Shown: positions 1 to 7,175, numbered from the stretch's first letter. The stretch: 15,609 nucleotides of DNA from an uncultured Chloroflexota bacterium (GCA_937927665.1 CALBRY010000033.1:1-15609), one strand, 5' to 3'. A program made the numbers and translations. The notes: a model not told the origin generated them from the letters alone.

Positions 1-1595
1 TGCATGTTATCCGCCAGCGACATGACCGCATTCGAGAGGCGGTCAAGTGCATCGGCTGGCAGACGGGTATCGTCCAAGTTGTAGCGGGTGCGCGCCCCTT
101 CGATGAGCGTCCCCAGTGCGGCAAGTTGATCGACTACGGCACGGTAGCCATCGCGCAGCCGGATCAGGTTCGCTTCGGTGACGCTGGCGAGCGAATCCAA
201 CTGACGCTCGATTTCTGCCAGCGCGACACGCGGCTCACTTACGATCAAACCTTCGCTGGTCAGCTTCGTAAGCGCGGCGCTTAAGCGGTGGAGCGGCGGA
301 CGCAGCAGAATAATGTCCTCAATATGCGCCGCCAATTGATCAGCGAGGATCAACTGCAAGCCGCGCATATCCGGCTTATTTTGATCGCGGCTGAGGAGTG
401 CCGTCACTGCGTCGGGGTACTGCCCCGCGAATACGAAATTGACCGCATCGGGGACAGCGGGCGGAACAGGGGTGCGCGATTCTTTGAGCGTCTCCGCCCA
501 ATCGATCAATAGGGCGATCAAGCTGCTGGTTTCGCCGCGCGCACGCGGTCGCAGTTCTTCCAGCAGAGCGGCGGCGCGCACCCAGTTCCCGCTGTTCATG
601 TAGATCCGCGCCGCGTCGAGATCGGCGCTCACTTCGAGGTCGCTCAAACGTCCTTCGATTTCGGCGGCGGTTTGGCGTCCCGCTGGATACCCCGGATCAG
701 ATGCCAGCGCCGGATCAAGGGCGCGCATCAAGCCGAGGAGTTCGTTTTTGCTCAGGTCGCGGCGCAGTCGATCATTCACGCGGGCGATCACACCGCTGCG
801 CTCACGTTCGAGCGGGGTGCGGTAATCACTCAGTTCTTTGCGGAGTTCGGCAATCGAACGGTAGCGCAAACGCGGATTCGGGTGGGCGGCGCGGCTGACG
901 ATCTGCTGTAAGCGGGTGTGAATCCGCTCGGAGTCGTGTCCAAAATTGAGGCGGAAACTCTCGGTCGCGTCGCGCTGTGCTTCGACACGTCCGCCGCCCG
1001 TCAGGATGTAATACAGCAGTTCGCCCACCTGATAGACATCCGTCTGGCGGCTGATCCCCTGCGGGGTGATTTCGTCGCCTTCCAGAAAAACCGCGTTGCC
1101 CCAGTCGATTACTTTGAGGCTGTACTGGGCGCGATCCCAGAAAAGATGTTTGGCGTCAACGTCGTTGTAAACGATGTCGTGCTGGTGGGTTACGTTGAGC
1201 AGATCAAGCAGCACATCGACGATCACCAGCATTTCGAGTTCGGGCAGGCGTTCGCCGCGCTTATCGAGCTGCAAGACGAGATCGCCGACTGTTTCGCCTG
1301 TGGCACGCTCCATCACAATGTATTGGTGCATTGTGCCGCTGACGGCGAACTGTCCGCCGCCGAGCAGTGCGGTGATCGCCGGATGTGCCGCCAAACGGGT
1401 GAGCGCCTTGCGTTCGTTGAGGATGCTCACCTCTTGACCGCTGCGGATCGGCGGCGCGTCCTGCGGCGCAGGGCGTTTGATCACAACCGGGCGTTCGCCG
1501 TTCTGGAGATCGACCGCGCGCAGCGTTTCGCCGCTGCGTCCACGCGGATAAATGTAATCATATCGGTAACGGTTATCAAAAATGCTGTCAGCCAT
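1..1595 (-). CDS. Ser/Thr protein kinase-like protein, C-terminus cut by window edge
   Basis: The reading frame starts at the ATG at 1595 and stays open for 531 codons to position 1, so the C-terminus is outside the window. Residues about 10-255 have a eukaryotic-like protein kinase layout: a weak glycine-rich loop (GRSGET, 19-24), a VAIK-type lysine in VVIKRP (K40), a helix-C glutamate around E56/E61, a catalytic loop YNDVDAKHLFWD (D145), a DWG motif standing for DFG (D164), a DVYQVGELLYY segment and a PRLRYRS segment typical of the C-lobe. Residues 260-531 are charged and helical with no domain I recognise. The catalytic loop is unusual: the HRD histidine is Tyr-Asn, the lysine two after the catalytic Asp is Asp147, and the metal-binding Asn position is His150. 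The protein would phosphorylate Ser/Thr if active, but a degenerate or pseudokinase role is possible. An AGGGA Shine-Dalgarno lies about 10 nt before the ATG. The kinase fold is seen directly; its activity is inferred. Confidence 0.85.
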   Translation of the reverse strand, partial: MADSIFDNRYRYDYIYPRGRSGETLRAVDLQNGERPVVIKRPAPQDAPPIRSGQEVSILNERKALTRLAAHPAITALLGGGQFAVSGTMHQYIVMERATGETVGDLVLQLDKRGERLPELEMLVIVDVLLDLLNVTHQHDIVYNDVDAKHLFWDRAQYSLKVIDWGNAVFLEGDEITPQGISRQTDVYQVGELLYYILTGGGRVEAQRDATESFRLNFGHDSERIHTRLQQIVSRAAHPNPRLRYRSIAELRKELSDYRTPLERERSGVIARVNDRLRRDLSKNELLGLMRALDPALASDPGYPAGRQTAAEIEGRLSDLEVSADLDAARIYMNSGNWVRAAALLEELRPRARGETSSLIALLIDWAETLKESRTPVPPAVPDAVNFVFAGQYPDAVTALLSRDQNKPDMRGLQLILADQLAAHIEDIILLRPPLHRLSAALTKLTSEGLIVSEPRVALAEIERQLDSLASVTEANLIRLRDGYRAVVDQLAALGTLIEGARTRYNLDDTRLPADALDRLSNAVMSLADNM

Positions 1596-1616
1596 CGCGA
1601 TTTTATCCCTCGTCCG

Positions 1617-1651
1617 GTTGACAATTGTACTGCTATCACACGATGGGACAA
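1617..1651 (-). promoter_or_regulatory. Sigma-70-type promoter of the kinase-like gene
   Basis: On the minus strand, TTGTCC (1651-1646) and TACAAT (1629-1624) are separated by 16 bp, matching the -35 and -10 consensus at 4/6 and 5/6 positions. The expected start of transcription is near 1617, giving a leader of about 21 nt before the ATG at 1595 with an AGGGA ribosome binding site inside it. Confidence 0.55.
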
Positions 1652-1681
1652 AACCGATAAAACGAAAATGTCTCCAATAAA

Positions 1682-1720
1682 CGCAAAGACGCGAAGAAAT
1701 ACATCAATCGCGTCTTTGCG
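1682..1720 (-). terminator. 12-bp palindromic hairpin, terminator of the 1728-2297 gene and copy 1 of a CGCAAAG repeat
   Basis: CGCAAAGACGCG (1682-1693) pairs perfectly with CGCGTCTTTGCG (1709-1720) around a 15-nt loop. It begins 7 nt past the stop of the minus-strand membrane protein gene and on that strand is followed by TTTATT, so it can act as an intrinsic terminator. The left arm plus loop start reads ACGCAAAGACGCGAAG, nearly identical to the start of the hairpin at 3899-3950 (ACGCAAAGGCGCGAAG). This suggests a dispersed palindromic repeat. Confidence 0.65.
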
Positions 1721-1727
1721 GTGATGC

Positions 1728-2297
1728 CTATCCCGCTGGCGTGCCGCTGTTGATCAACGTGATCAGCAGCAGGATCGCTCCGCCGCCGATCGCCAAGACC
1801 AACCCGGCGACGATGAAATAGGTGGCGATTTTGACCAGCTTAGCGATCTGCCTAAGAAGCGTTCGCAGCGTGATAAACGCCAGCGCACCGCCGAACACCG
1901 TTACCGGAATCAGCCACCATTCAAAAGCGTTGCCTAACACATAGCCCCACACGACGAAGAACACCAACCCGCTGATCGCGCCGATGATCCCGTCTGCGAT
2001 CTGCCCGTAATATGGAATCCGCAGCAGATACGTCACGATGAAGGCGAGTAATCCCGCCGTAAACAGGGCATTGCCCAAGATACCAACGAGAATACTCCGA
2101 AAATCCGGTTGTTCCTGACCGATCACCGCCGTGACCCCCGCGAACATGCTCGCTGCCGCGATTTGCAGAAAGCCCTCCGGCAGTTTGCCGCGCATCCCGG
2201 AATAGAGCGCTCGCAAGAGTGCCGCGACGGGGAGCAGATACTGTCCACCCGCTTGAAGAAGCGTTTCGAACGTTTCTTGCGAAATCAGGTTTTCCAT
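1728..2297 (-). CDS. Multi-pass membrane protein of unknown function
   Basis: The product is 189 residues and very hydrophobic. Likely membrane segments are at about 44-60, 69-92, 100-121, 128-146 and 157-182, with a possible further one at 20-33. Charged loops occur at 34-41 (RGKLPEG) and 144-156 (RTLLRQIAKLVK). The final stretch is rich in small residues (VLAIGGGAILLLITLI). There are no catalytic or binding motifs that I recognise, and I cannot assign a family. The start at 2297 is supported by AGGGGA about 7 nt upstream of the ATG. It is a single gene, transcribed toward the kinase-like gene on the same strand but separated from it by the hairpin at 1682-1720. The gene is divergent from dtd. 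Confidence 0.8.
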   Translation of the reverse strand: MENLISQETFETLLQAGGQYLLPVAALLRALYSGMRGKLPEGFLQIAAASMFAGVTAVIGQEQPDFRSILVGILGNALFTAGLLAFIVTYLLRIPYYGQIADGIIGAISGLVFFVVWGYVLGNAFEWWLIPVTVFGGALAFITLRTLLRQIAKLVKIATYFIVAGLVLAIGGGAILLLITLINSGTPAG

Positions 2298-2340
2298 ACG
2301 AATCCCCTTTCTATACTAGGTCAAGCATATGCCGAGCAGA

Positions 2341-2383
2341 AAAAGCGCGCGAACGTGAGCGACCAAAAAGCAAGCGCGCTTTT
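2341..2383. terminator. Perfect 10-bp inverted repeat with T-runs on both strands, between divergent genes
   Basis: AAAAGCGCGC (2341-2350) pairs with GCGCGCTTTT (2374-2383) around a 23-nt loop, and each strand ends in a run of four or five T. The shape is that of a bidirectional intrinsic terminator, but it sits upstream of both neighbouring genes (minus gene starting at 2297, plus gene starting at 2537). It could terminate antisense or leader transcription, mark a small RNA, or serve as an operator. The sequence shows only the palindrome. Confidence 0.45.
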
Positions 2384-2495
2384 ATCTGAAGTAAGAACAG
2401 ACGGCGTGCCATCGTCTAAATCCTGTACCCACGAATCACATGAAAAGCTAAGCCATTTACCCGTGTAGGCTCCCTTCACGCATGCTCTCCTGTTG

Positions 2496-2501
2496 TATAA
2501 T
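2496..2501 (+). promoter_or_regulatory. -10 element (TATAAT) for dtd
   Basis: A perfect TATAAT hexamer lies 35 nt before the dtd ATG. The best -35 candidates are weak (TTCACG at 2475-2480, spacing 15 bp). Transcription would start near 2508, giving a leader of about 28 nt. Confidence 0.5.
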
Positions 2502-2536
2502 GGGACGGCGCGAACCAGCACGAATAGGCGAAATCA

Positions 2537-2998
2537 ATGCGGGTAATCTTACAGCGGGTGACGCGAGGAAGTGTCACCGTTGATGGGGTGGTGACGGGTG
2601 CGGTTGATCTGGGCTACGTCGCCCTTGTCGGGGTGAGTCACACTGATACGCCGGAGATTGTCGATCTGATGGCGAAAAAAGTGGCGCTCCTCCGTGTGTT
2701 TGAGGACGAAAACGGCAAGATGAATCTTTCGGCGCTGGATGTCGGCGCGGGTGTGCTGGTGATCAGCCAGTTTACGCTGTACGCAGATGTGCGCCGGGGA
2801 CGACGACCGAGCTTCACCGATGCTGCCGCGCCTGCGCTTGCTGCGCCGCTGGTGGATCGGTTCGCGGATCGACTGCGGGCAGAAGGAATCGCGCGCGTCG
2901 AAAAAGGGGTGTTCGGCGCGATGATGATGGTCGAAATTCACAATGATGGACCGGTCACCATCACGCTGGATAGCAACGAGTTAAAAGGTGAAAGTTAA
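2537..2998 (+). CDS. dtd: D-aminoacyl-tRNA deacylase
   Basis: This 153-residue product matches the usual length of the DTD family, which hydrolyses D-amino acids (and glycine mischarged on tRNA-Ala) from tRNAs in the cytosol and so protects translation from wrong chirality. The N-terminus MRVILQRVTRGSV is the family's typical opening. The two hallmark active-site motifs are intact: SQFTL at residues 77-81, and NDGPVT at 136-141 with the Gly-Pro pair (G138-P139) of the cross-subunit chiral filter. The enzyme acts as a homodimer. It is preceded by a TATAAT element and followed, after 62 nt, by the HEAT-repeat gene on the same strand. The last codons overlap the start of the inverted repeat at 2993-3030. 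The Shine-Dalgarno is weak (AGGCG), but the start fits the family. Confidence 0.97.
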   Translation: MRVILQRVTRGSVTVDGVVTGAVDLGYVALVGVSHTDTPEIVDLMAKKVALLRVFEDENGKMNLSALDVGAGVLVISQFTLYADVRRGRRPSFTDAAAPALAAPLVDRFADRLRAEGIARVEKGVFGAMMMVEIHNDGPVTITLDSNELKGES

Positions 2999-3030
2999 AA
3001 GTAACGCGCGCCTGCGCTTGCCTTTTAACT
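2993..3030. repeat. 9-bp inverted repeat overlapping the dtd stop codon
   Basis: AGTTAAAAG (2993-3001) and CTTTTAACT (3022-3030) are perfect inverted copies separated by a GC-rich 20-nt spacer. The first arm contains the dtd stop codon, and TTAAAAGG also occurs at 2981-2988, just before it. There is no T-run, so a strong terminator is unlikely; weak attenuation between dtd and the HEAT gene or a dispersed repeat fragment are both possible. Confidence 0.4.
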
Positions 3031-3060
3031 GACTGAATCAAAGAGAAGGATAGGACTGAG

Positions 3061-3885
3061 ATGGATATGCTTGAACGGGCAATTCAAAACCTGAAGCATG
3101 CGGACTACCGGGTGCGTTACGAGGCGGCGCGATCATTGGGCGCGAGCGCTGACGAGCGCGCGGTCATGCCATTGGTGGAAGCGCTGCCGGATGAACACTC
3201 GAAAGTACAATATGCCGCGCTCAGCAGCCTGATCAAGCTGGGGTATCGACAGGCTGCCGCGCCGATTGTCGAGCTGCTCATTACGCAGTTGGATAGTCAG
3301 GTGTGGGGGCTGCTGAAACTCAATATCGGGATGCGGCTGCGTACCGGATTGATGGATATGATTCAGACGGGGGATACGGTACTTTCGGATCAGATCACCC
3401 GTGTGCTTGACGAAAACGATACGCTCGACGAACTTCAGCGGGCGTTCTTCATTCGCTTGATCGGCAAGACGGGCGATACCCGCCAGTTGGATCGCCTGAT
3501 CCGGTCGCTTGTGCGCGATCCCGCGCCGATTCAGGTTGCCGCCGCCGAGGCGCTCGGTTGGATTGGCGATGGTACTGCGGTTCAGCCGCTGCTGCTGTTC
3601 GCCCGCACCAACGAGGACACATTGAGCGATAATGCGGTGCGCGAAGTGGCGATCGAAGCGTTGGGGCGCATCGGTGATCCGGTCGCAGTCGAACCGTTAA
3701 TCGAAGCGCTCAAGAACGGCGGCGAATGGATTCGACGGTCGGCGGCGGAGGCACTGGGCACAATTGGCGATCCGGCGGCGATGCCCGCGCTGGTGGAAGC
3801 GCTGCGCGATGAAAGCGCGATGGTTCAGGATGCCGCGTTTGATGCGATCAAACGGCTGGAAGGCGTCGAAAAGCGGCTGATGTAA
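3061..3885 (+). CDS. HEAT-repeat protein (PBS-lyase HEAT-like repeats)
   Basis: The 274-residue product is a string of alpha-helical HEAT-like repeats. Recognisable units are at about 14-44 (RVRYEAARSLG ... AVMPLVEAL), 46-76, 124-152, 154-182 (IQVAAAEALGWIGDGTAVQPLL), 191-220 (REVAIEALGRIGDPVAVEPL) and 222-250 (IRRSAAEALGTIGDPAAMPAL), with a partial unit at 252-266. The central part (80-122) departs from the repeat. Such proteins are protein-binding scaffolds; the partner cannot be read from the sequence. A catalytic lyase role is not implied by the repeat name. An AGAAGGA Shine-Dalgarno lies about 10 nt before the ATG. It follows dtd at 62 nt, may be co-transcribed with it, and ends just before a hairpin terminator at 3899-3950. 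No signal peptide or membrane segment is visible. Confidence 0.9.
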   Translation: MDMLERAIQNLKHADYRVRYEAARSLGASADERAVMPLVEALPDEHSKVQYAALSSLIKLGYRQAAAPIVELLITQLDSQVWGLLKLNIGMRLRTGLMDMIQTGDTVLSDQITRVLDENDTLDELQRAFFIRLIGKTGDTRQLDRLIRSLVRDPAPIQVAAAEALGWIGDGTAVQPLLLFARTNEDTLSDNAVREVAIEALGRIGDPVAVEPLIEALKNGGEWIRRSAAEALGTIGDPAAMPALVEALRDESAMVQDAAFDAIKRLEGVEKRLM

Positions 3886-3898
3886 AAGAAGGGCGTTC

Positions 3899-3950
3899 AC
3901 GCAAAGGCGCGAAGCCGCAAAGAACTCTTTGCGTCCCAGTGCCTTTGCGT
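3899..3950. terminator. Nested hairpin between convergent genes, copy 2 of the CGCAAAG repeat
   Basis: An outer 10-bp stem, ACGCAAAGGC (3899-3908) with GCCTTTGCGT (3941-3950), encloses an inner 7-bp stem, CGCAAAG (3916-3922) with CTTTGCG (3927-3933). It sits between the stops of the plus-strand HEAT gene (3885) and the minus-strand secreted protein gene (3960), so it is placed to terminate both. It shares the ACGCAAAGRCGCGAAG core with the hairpin at 1682-1720. Confidence 0.6.
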
Positions 3951-3959
3951 TGATGTTCT

Positions 3960-5300
3960 TTATGGGCAGCCGAGATAAAGATTATCCGGCGCGAGTTCAA
4001 ACATATCGTAGCCGTTGCTGAAGTAGTACCCAAGCGAGACATCTTCCAACGGGGGCGCGCGGTGTTCGGCGGCATAGGCGTTTACCGTTTCGCATGCGGC
4101 GCTGATATTTCCTGTTTGAGTGTACGCCTCCCAAAAGACGTGAGCCATCACCGCATACTCGTGTCCCGCTTCGCCTTCAAGAAACGTCCATTGAAGTACG
4201 GCGTAATCCTCCGCTGCCCTGAGCCGATCCCCGTGCATGACTTCAAGCTGCACGAGACGATAATATGCGAACGCGGTCAAATAGGCGCGTTCATTGTTCG
4301 GAGCGGTGTTTACGGCTTGGAAGTCGCCCACATCGGCGGTGATCACGTTACGGTATTGATCGAGCGCTTCGGCATATAAGCCACATGTCAGCGCATCCTC
4401 GGCTGTGGCGAGAAGTTGAATACGATAGGCATAGGCGGAAGGCATGACATAGCGCTGCACGCAGATCATATCGAGCGCGTCCGGCGTGCTCCATGTCCAC
4501 ACCTCCGCGCATTCATAATTGATCCCAATCCCACGATCGTCGCGATCAATCAGGAATAATTCATCGCTTCCGTCCCCGTCAGCATCCAGAAACCGTGCCG
4601 AAAAGCCTCCGCTTTCGTCCAATGTTCGCGTTTCCGAGCTTACATACAGGATATAGCCGCAGTCGTTATACGCGCCATCACTGCCTGTGAATTCCCACTC
4701 CCACGCCGCGCGTTCGAGCGCATGCCCGTTCCATTCGTAGATACGCATCGTGCTGAAACAACCGCCTGTTCCGGCGTTGCTCACGAACAAATGATAGATT
4801 TCGGCGGTGCCGTTTTGATTCAGGTCAGCGACGCGCGCGAAGCCGTAGAATTCATCCGGGCATGTCCAACCGTAAAAAGTTTCGGCGTGGTGCTGAACGT
4901 ATGCGCCATCCTCACAGCCGAACAATAGAATGATCCCATCGTAGCCGCCGTTGCCACCGTAACTCACCCCGAACTGCACAAGCACCTCTGCCTCACCGTC
5001 TCCGGTTACATCGGCGGTGACGACATCGACCGCGAAAACGGATGCTTGATCGTTGATCGGCACGTCGAGTGCTTGCGCTAATCCATCCGAGCCGCCGACA
5101 TGATTCAGATAGGCGCGGATTTGCTCCGCCGCCGCGCCTTCAAGATCGCGCACTTCGAGAAAACGTAGTTCAAATTCAAAAGGGGCGGGCGTTCCGCTTG
5201 ATGGCGGCGGGCAGGCGGTCATGTGATCTTGCGCGACAGTGTGGACAGCGGTCGCCAACACCCACCCGATGACAGCCATGAAAACGAATGGTTTTTTCAT
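3960..5300 (-). CDS. Secreted protein with FG-GAP-like calcium-type loops and a helical repeat region
   Basis: This 446-residue protein starts with a signal peptide (MKKPFVFMAVIGWVLATAVHTVAQ, cleavage near residue 23). Three acidic loops of the FG-GAP/VCBS kind follow: DVTGDGEAEVLV (97-108), DLNQNGTAEIYH (159-170) and DADGDGSDELFL (239-250). Each is a DxxxDG/NG-like loop followed by a beta strand, as in extracellular beta-propeller or calcium-binding modules. Residues about 295-425 are helical with TPR-like character (AEDALTCGLYAEALDQYRNVI; DRLRAAEDYAVLQWTFLEGE). Many cysteines (30, 129, 147, 181, 214, 264, 280, 306) fit an extracytoplasmic protein. Its role is unknown. The start is supported by AGGGAG about 7 nt upstream. 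It is divergent from the CAP-LysM gene, with an operator-like palindrome between them, and converges on the HEAT gene. Confidence 0.85.
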   Translation of the reverse strand: MKKPFVFMAVIGWVLATAVHTVAQDHMTACPPPSSGTPAPFEFELRFLEVRDLEGAAAEQIRAYLNHVGGSDGLAQALDVPINDQASVFAVDVVTADVTGDGEAEVLVQFGVSYGGNGGYDGIILLFGCEDGAYVQHHAETFYGWTCPDEFYGFARVADLNQNGTAEIYHLFVSNAGTGGCFSTMRIYEWNGHALERAAWEWEFTGSDGAYNDCGYILYVSSETRTLDESGGFSARFLDADGDGSDELFLIDRDDRGIGINYECAEVWTWSTPDALDMICVQRYVMPSAYAYRIQLLATAEDALTCGLYAEALDQYRNVITADVGDFQAVNTAPNNERAYLTAFAYYRLVQLEVMHGDRLRAAEDYAVLQWTFLEGEAGHEYAVMAHVFWEAYTQTGNISAACETVNAYAAEHRAPPLEDVSLGYYFSNGYDMFELAPDNLYLGCP

Positions 5301-5320
5301 CGTGTTCTCCCTGTGGGCTT

Positions 5321-5369
5321 GTGATATGCCGCTATTATCCGACGAATCCTACGTGATAGGACTTATCAC
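5321..5369. promoter_or_regulatory. Candidate operator GTGATA-N5-TATCAC plus a half-site, in a divergent promoter region
   Basis: GTGATA (5353-5358) and TATCAC (5364-5369) form a perfect 17-bp interrupted palindrome, and a third GTGATA copy lies at 5321-5326. On the minus strand a GATAAT -10-like hexamer (5339-5334) falls between the palindrome and the half-site, so the palindrome covers the -35 position for the gene starting at 5300. On the plus strand TTATCA (5363-5368), 17 bp and TATCCT (5386-5391) form a weak promoter for the CAP gene that also overlaps the palindrome. A single repressor or activator could control both genes; the regulator is not identified. Confidence 0.45.
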
Positions 5370-5427
5370 AGGCGAAGCGTTGATCTATCCTATGCTTGGC
5401 TTTACAATTCCTCGCGTTCATTGGTTC

Positions 5428-6636
5428 ATGACGAGATATTCCTTGACCGAACGCCGCGCACGTTTTCCCCTATATATCGTAATCGCTCTGCTGCTGATGA
5501 CGGCGGCTTTTCCCGCATCGGCACAAGATGAGGTGAGCGATTTACTTGGACGCATCAATAACTTACGCGCCTCGGTCGGACGCGCCGGATATACACTCAA
5601 TGGGGCGTTAAGCGCCGCCGCACAGTCACAAGCGCAGTGGATGGTTGATACGGGAACGATCGCACATGCACGCCCCGATGGGTCGAATCCACGTTCGCGG
5701 GCGATGAATGCGGGTTATCCTTCGGCGATGGTGTCCGAAAATATCTACGGCGGCACGAATGCAAGCGCAGGTGTCGCGTGGTCATTCTGGATCAACAGCC
5801 CGATCCACTATGCGGGGCTGACCAGTCCCAACTATACCGAAGTCGGGATCGGCATTGCGGGCGGCGGATGGGGGCGCGCTTACGTGCTGGTATTCGGCAA
5901 TCCCGGCGGATCGTGGTCACAACCTGCCGCGAGTGGGAATTCTTCCGGCGGTGGTGACAGCGGTGTATCCGCGCCGCAGCGTATTTACGCGATCGGCGTT
6001 GATGAATCGGGCAATATTCAGCATTTGATCGCTACCGGCGACACGCTTGGCGATATCGCACTGATCTACGGCTATACGTGGGATGATATCCCCGGCATGA
6101 TGGCGTTGAACTCACTGGCGGATGCGCGCTCACTTCTTCCCGGTGAAGTTTTTCTCGTGCCGCCGCACGGCGGAACCTATACACCGACTCCCGGTGGACC
6201 GACGAATACCCCAGAATTTACCGCGACTCCGCTGCCGCCGACGATTACGCCTTTCGTCGCTGCGACGGCGACATCTCCGACGATTCCAACGCCCATGATC
6301 GTGAATGGGACGGTGGTTGTGCCGCCGGATGTGCTGGCGACGATGCGTGTGAGCGAACTCCCGAACGCGGAAACCCATTTCCCGACAGCGGTTGAAATTG
6401 AGATGACCGGTACTCCTGCACCAAGTGCAACTCCGAGCGGAACTCCGGAGTCGCAATCGGTGGCACAAGCAAACCCGACTGTTCCAGCGGTGATCACACT
6501 GCCTGAATCCGGTGCGCCGACTTCGCGGTCGAATTCGCCGAACTGGTTGGTGATCGCGCTGTTGGTTCAGGTGGGGATATTGGCGATGGCGGGTTTCGAA
6601 TTTGCGCGGCGGACATTCACACGGCGGCGGCGATGA
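5428..6636 (+). CDS. Secreted CAP (SCP/PR1) domain protein with LysM and LPxxG-type C-terminal anchor
   Basis: I place the start at 5428 (402 residues) because the next residues form a classical signal peptide (positive MTRYSLTERRARF, hydrophobic core, ASA-Q cleavage near 32); upstream in-frame ATGs overlap the divergent gene. No clear Shine-Dalgarno is visible. Residues 36-160 are a CAP domain with all four cavity residues, H80, E104, H127 and E138. Residues 197-246 are a LysM module (GDTLGDIALIYGYTWDD ... LLPGEVFLVPP) expected to bind peptidoglycan or related glycans. Residues 247-357 are a Pro/Thr/Ser-rich linker likely to be extended and perhaps glycosylated. The C-terminus has LPESG (358-362), a hydrophobic span (373-392) and a tail RRTFTRRRR, the order seen in sortase substrates. 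It may equally be a plain C-terminal membrane anchor. The stop overlaps the next gene by 4 nt. Confidence 0.92.
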   Translation: MTRYSLTERRARFPLYIVIALLLMTAAFPASAQDEVSDLLGRINNLRASVGRAGYTLNGALSAAAQSQAQWMVDTGTIAHARPDGSNPRSRAMNAGYPSAMVSENIYGGTNASAGVAWSFWINSPIHYAGLTSPNYTEVGIGIAGGGWGRAYVLVFGNPGGSWSQPAASGNSSGGGDSGVSAPQRIYAIGVDESGNIQHLIATGDTLGDIALIYGYTWDDIPGMMALNSLADARSLLPGEVFLVPPHGGTYTPTPGGPTNTPEFTATPLPPTITPFVAATATSPTIPTPMIVNGTVVVPPDVLATMRVSELPNAETHFPTAVEIEMTGTPAPSATPSGTPESQSVAQANPTVPAVITLPESGAPTSRSNSPNWLVIALLVQVGILAMAGFEFARRTFTRRRR

Positions 6637-7094
6637 GCGGACTTCCACCTCAAAAGCGCGGCGGTGTGGGGCGCGTGATCCGTGCATTTTTTCAAGCGGC
6701 GGCGATGACACTGCGCGGCGAAAAACTTCCGACCCCGGAGGAGCAGGTCGCGCAGCGCTACCCGCTGGCGGCGGCATGGCTGGCGGAGACGATCACCCGG
6801 GTGAAGGCGGTCGAGCAAGCCGCGACGGGGATCGATCTCGATGCGATCAAAGTGCGGGTGGATCGGCGGGATATGCGGGCGCGGACGATTTTGGACGCGA
6901 TCCGGTTTCATGCCACACAGGAATACCCGTTTATGCTCAGAAACGAAAATGAGTATCGCACGATTGGTATTCAGGCGATCAACACGAATGATGTGTATCT
7001 TGTCGAGCGGCTTTTGAGCGTGGAAGCACTGCCAGAGGCGATGAAAGCGGCGCTGACCGATTTGCACACGCATTTGATGACTTCTTTTGTATAG
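6633..7094 (+). CDS. Hypothetical protein translationally coupled to the CAP-LysM gene
   Basis: The ATG at 6633 overlaps the TGA of the CAP gene (ATGA), so the two are almost certainly co-transcribed and translationally coupled. The product has 153 residues, with a basic N-terminus (PQKRGGVGRVIRAFFQAAAMTLRGEK) and a helical, mixed-charge remainder (PLAAAWLAETITRVKAVEQAATGIDL; YLVERLLSVEALPEAMKAALTDLH). There is no signal peptide or convincing transmembrane helix, so it is probably cytosolic or peripheral at the membrane. I do not recognise a family. The coupling implies a role tied to the surface protein, but nothing in the sequence tells which. Confidence 0.75.
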   Translation: MSGLPPQKRGGVGRVIRAFFQAAAMTLRGEKLPTPEEQVAQRYPLAAAWLAETITRVKAVEQAATGIDLDAIKVRVDRRDMRARTILDAIRFHATQEYPFMLRNENEYRTIGIQAINTNDVYLVERLLSVEALPEAMKAALTDLHTHLMTSFV

Positions 7095-7158
7095 CGGATG
7101 AAGAATTTAGAAAGTTTCACAAAAACTTTACGCTTTTACTGTTGTGCGTCAATAAAAC

Positions 7159-7167
7159 TGTGATACT
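7159..7167 (+). promoter_or_regulatory. Extended -10 promoter of the Flp pilin gene
   Basis: TG-T-GATACT at 7159-7167 is an extended -10 element with a 5/6 match to TATAAT; no clear -35 is seen. The predicted start of transcription is near 7174, leaving a leader of about 54 nt that begins with the hairpin at 7176-7192. An AT-rich 7-bp inverted repeat (AAAGTTT 7111-7117, AAACTTT 7123-7129) lies upstream. Confidence 0.5.
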
Positions 7168-7175
7168 CTTGAAAT

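Noticed and set aside
918..1724. Long plus-strand open frame of 268 codons
   Set aside because: It is antisense to the kinase-like frame, which shows clear kinase motifs; the plus-strand product resembles no protein family.
2321..2521. 66-codon minus-strand open frame between the membrane protein gene and dtd
   Set aside because: It runs through the hairpin at 2341-2383 and has no ribosome binding site or protein-like composition.
5239..5427. Longer start for the CAP-LysM protein
   Set aside because: It would overlap the divergent gene and place 63 unrelated residues before a good signal peptide.
6130..6777. 215-codon minus-strand open frame
   Set aside because: Arg/Pro/His-rich shadow of the Pro/Thr-rich linker of the CAP-LysM protein.
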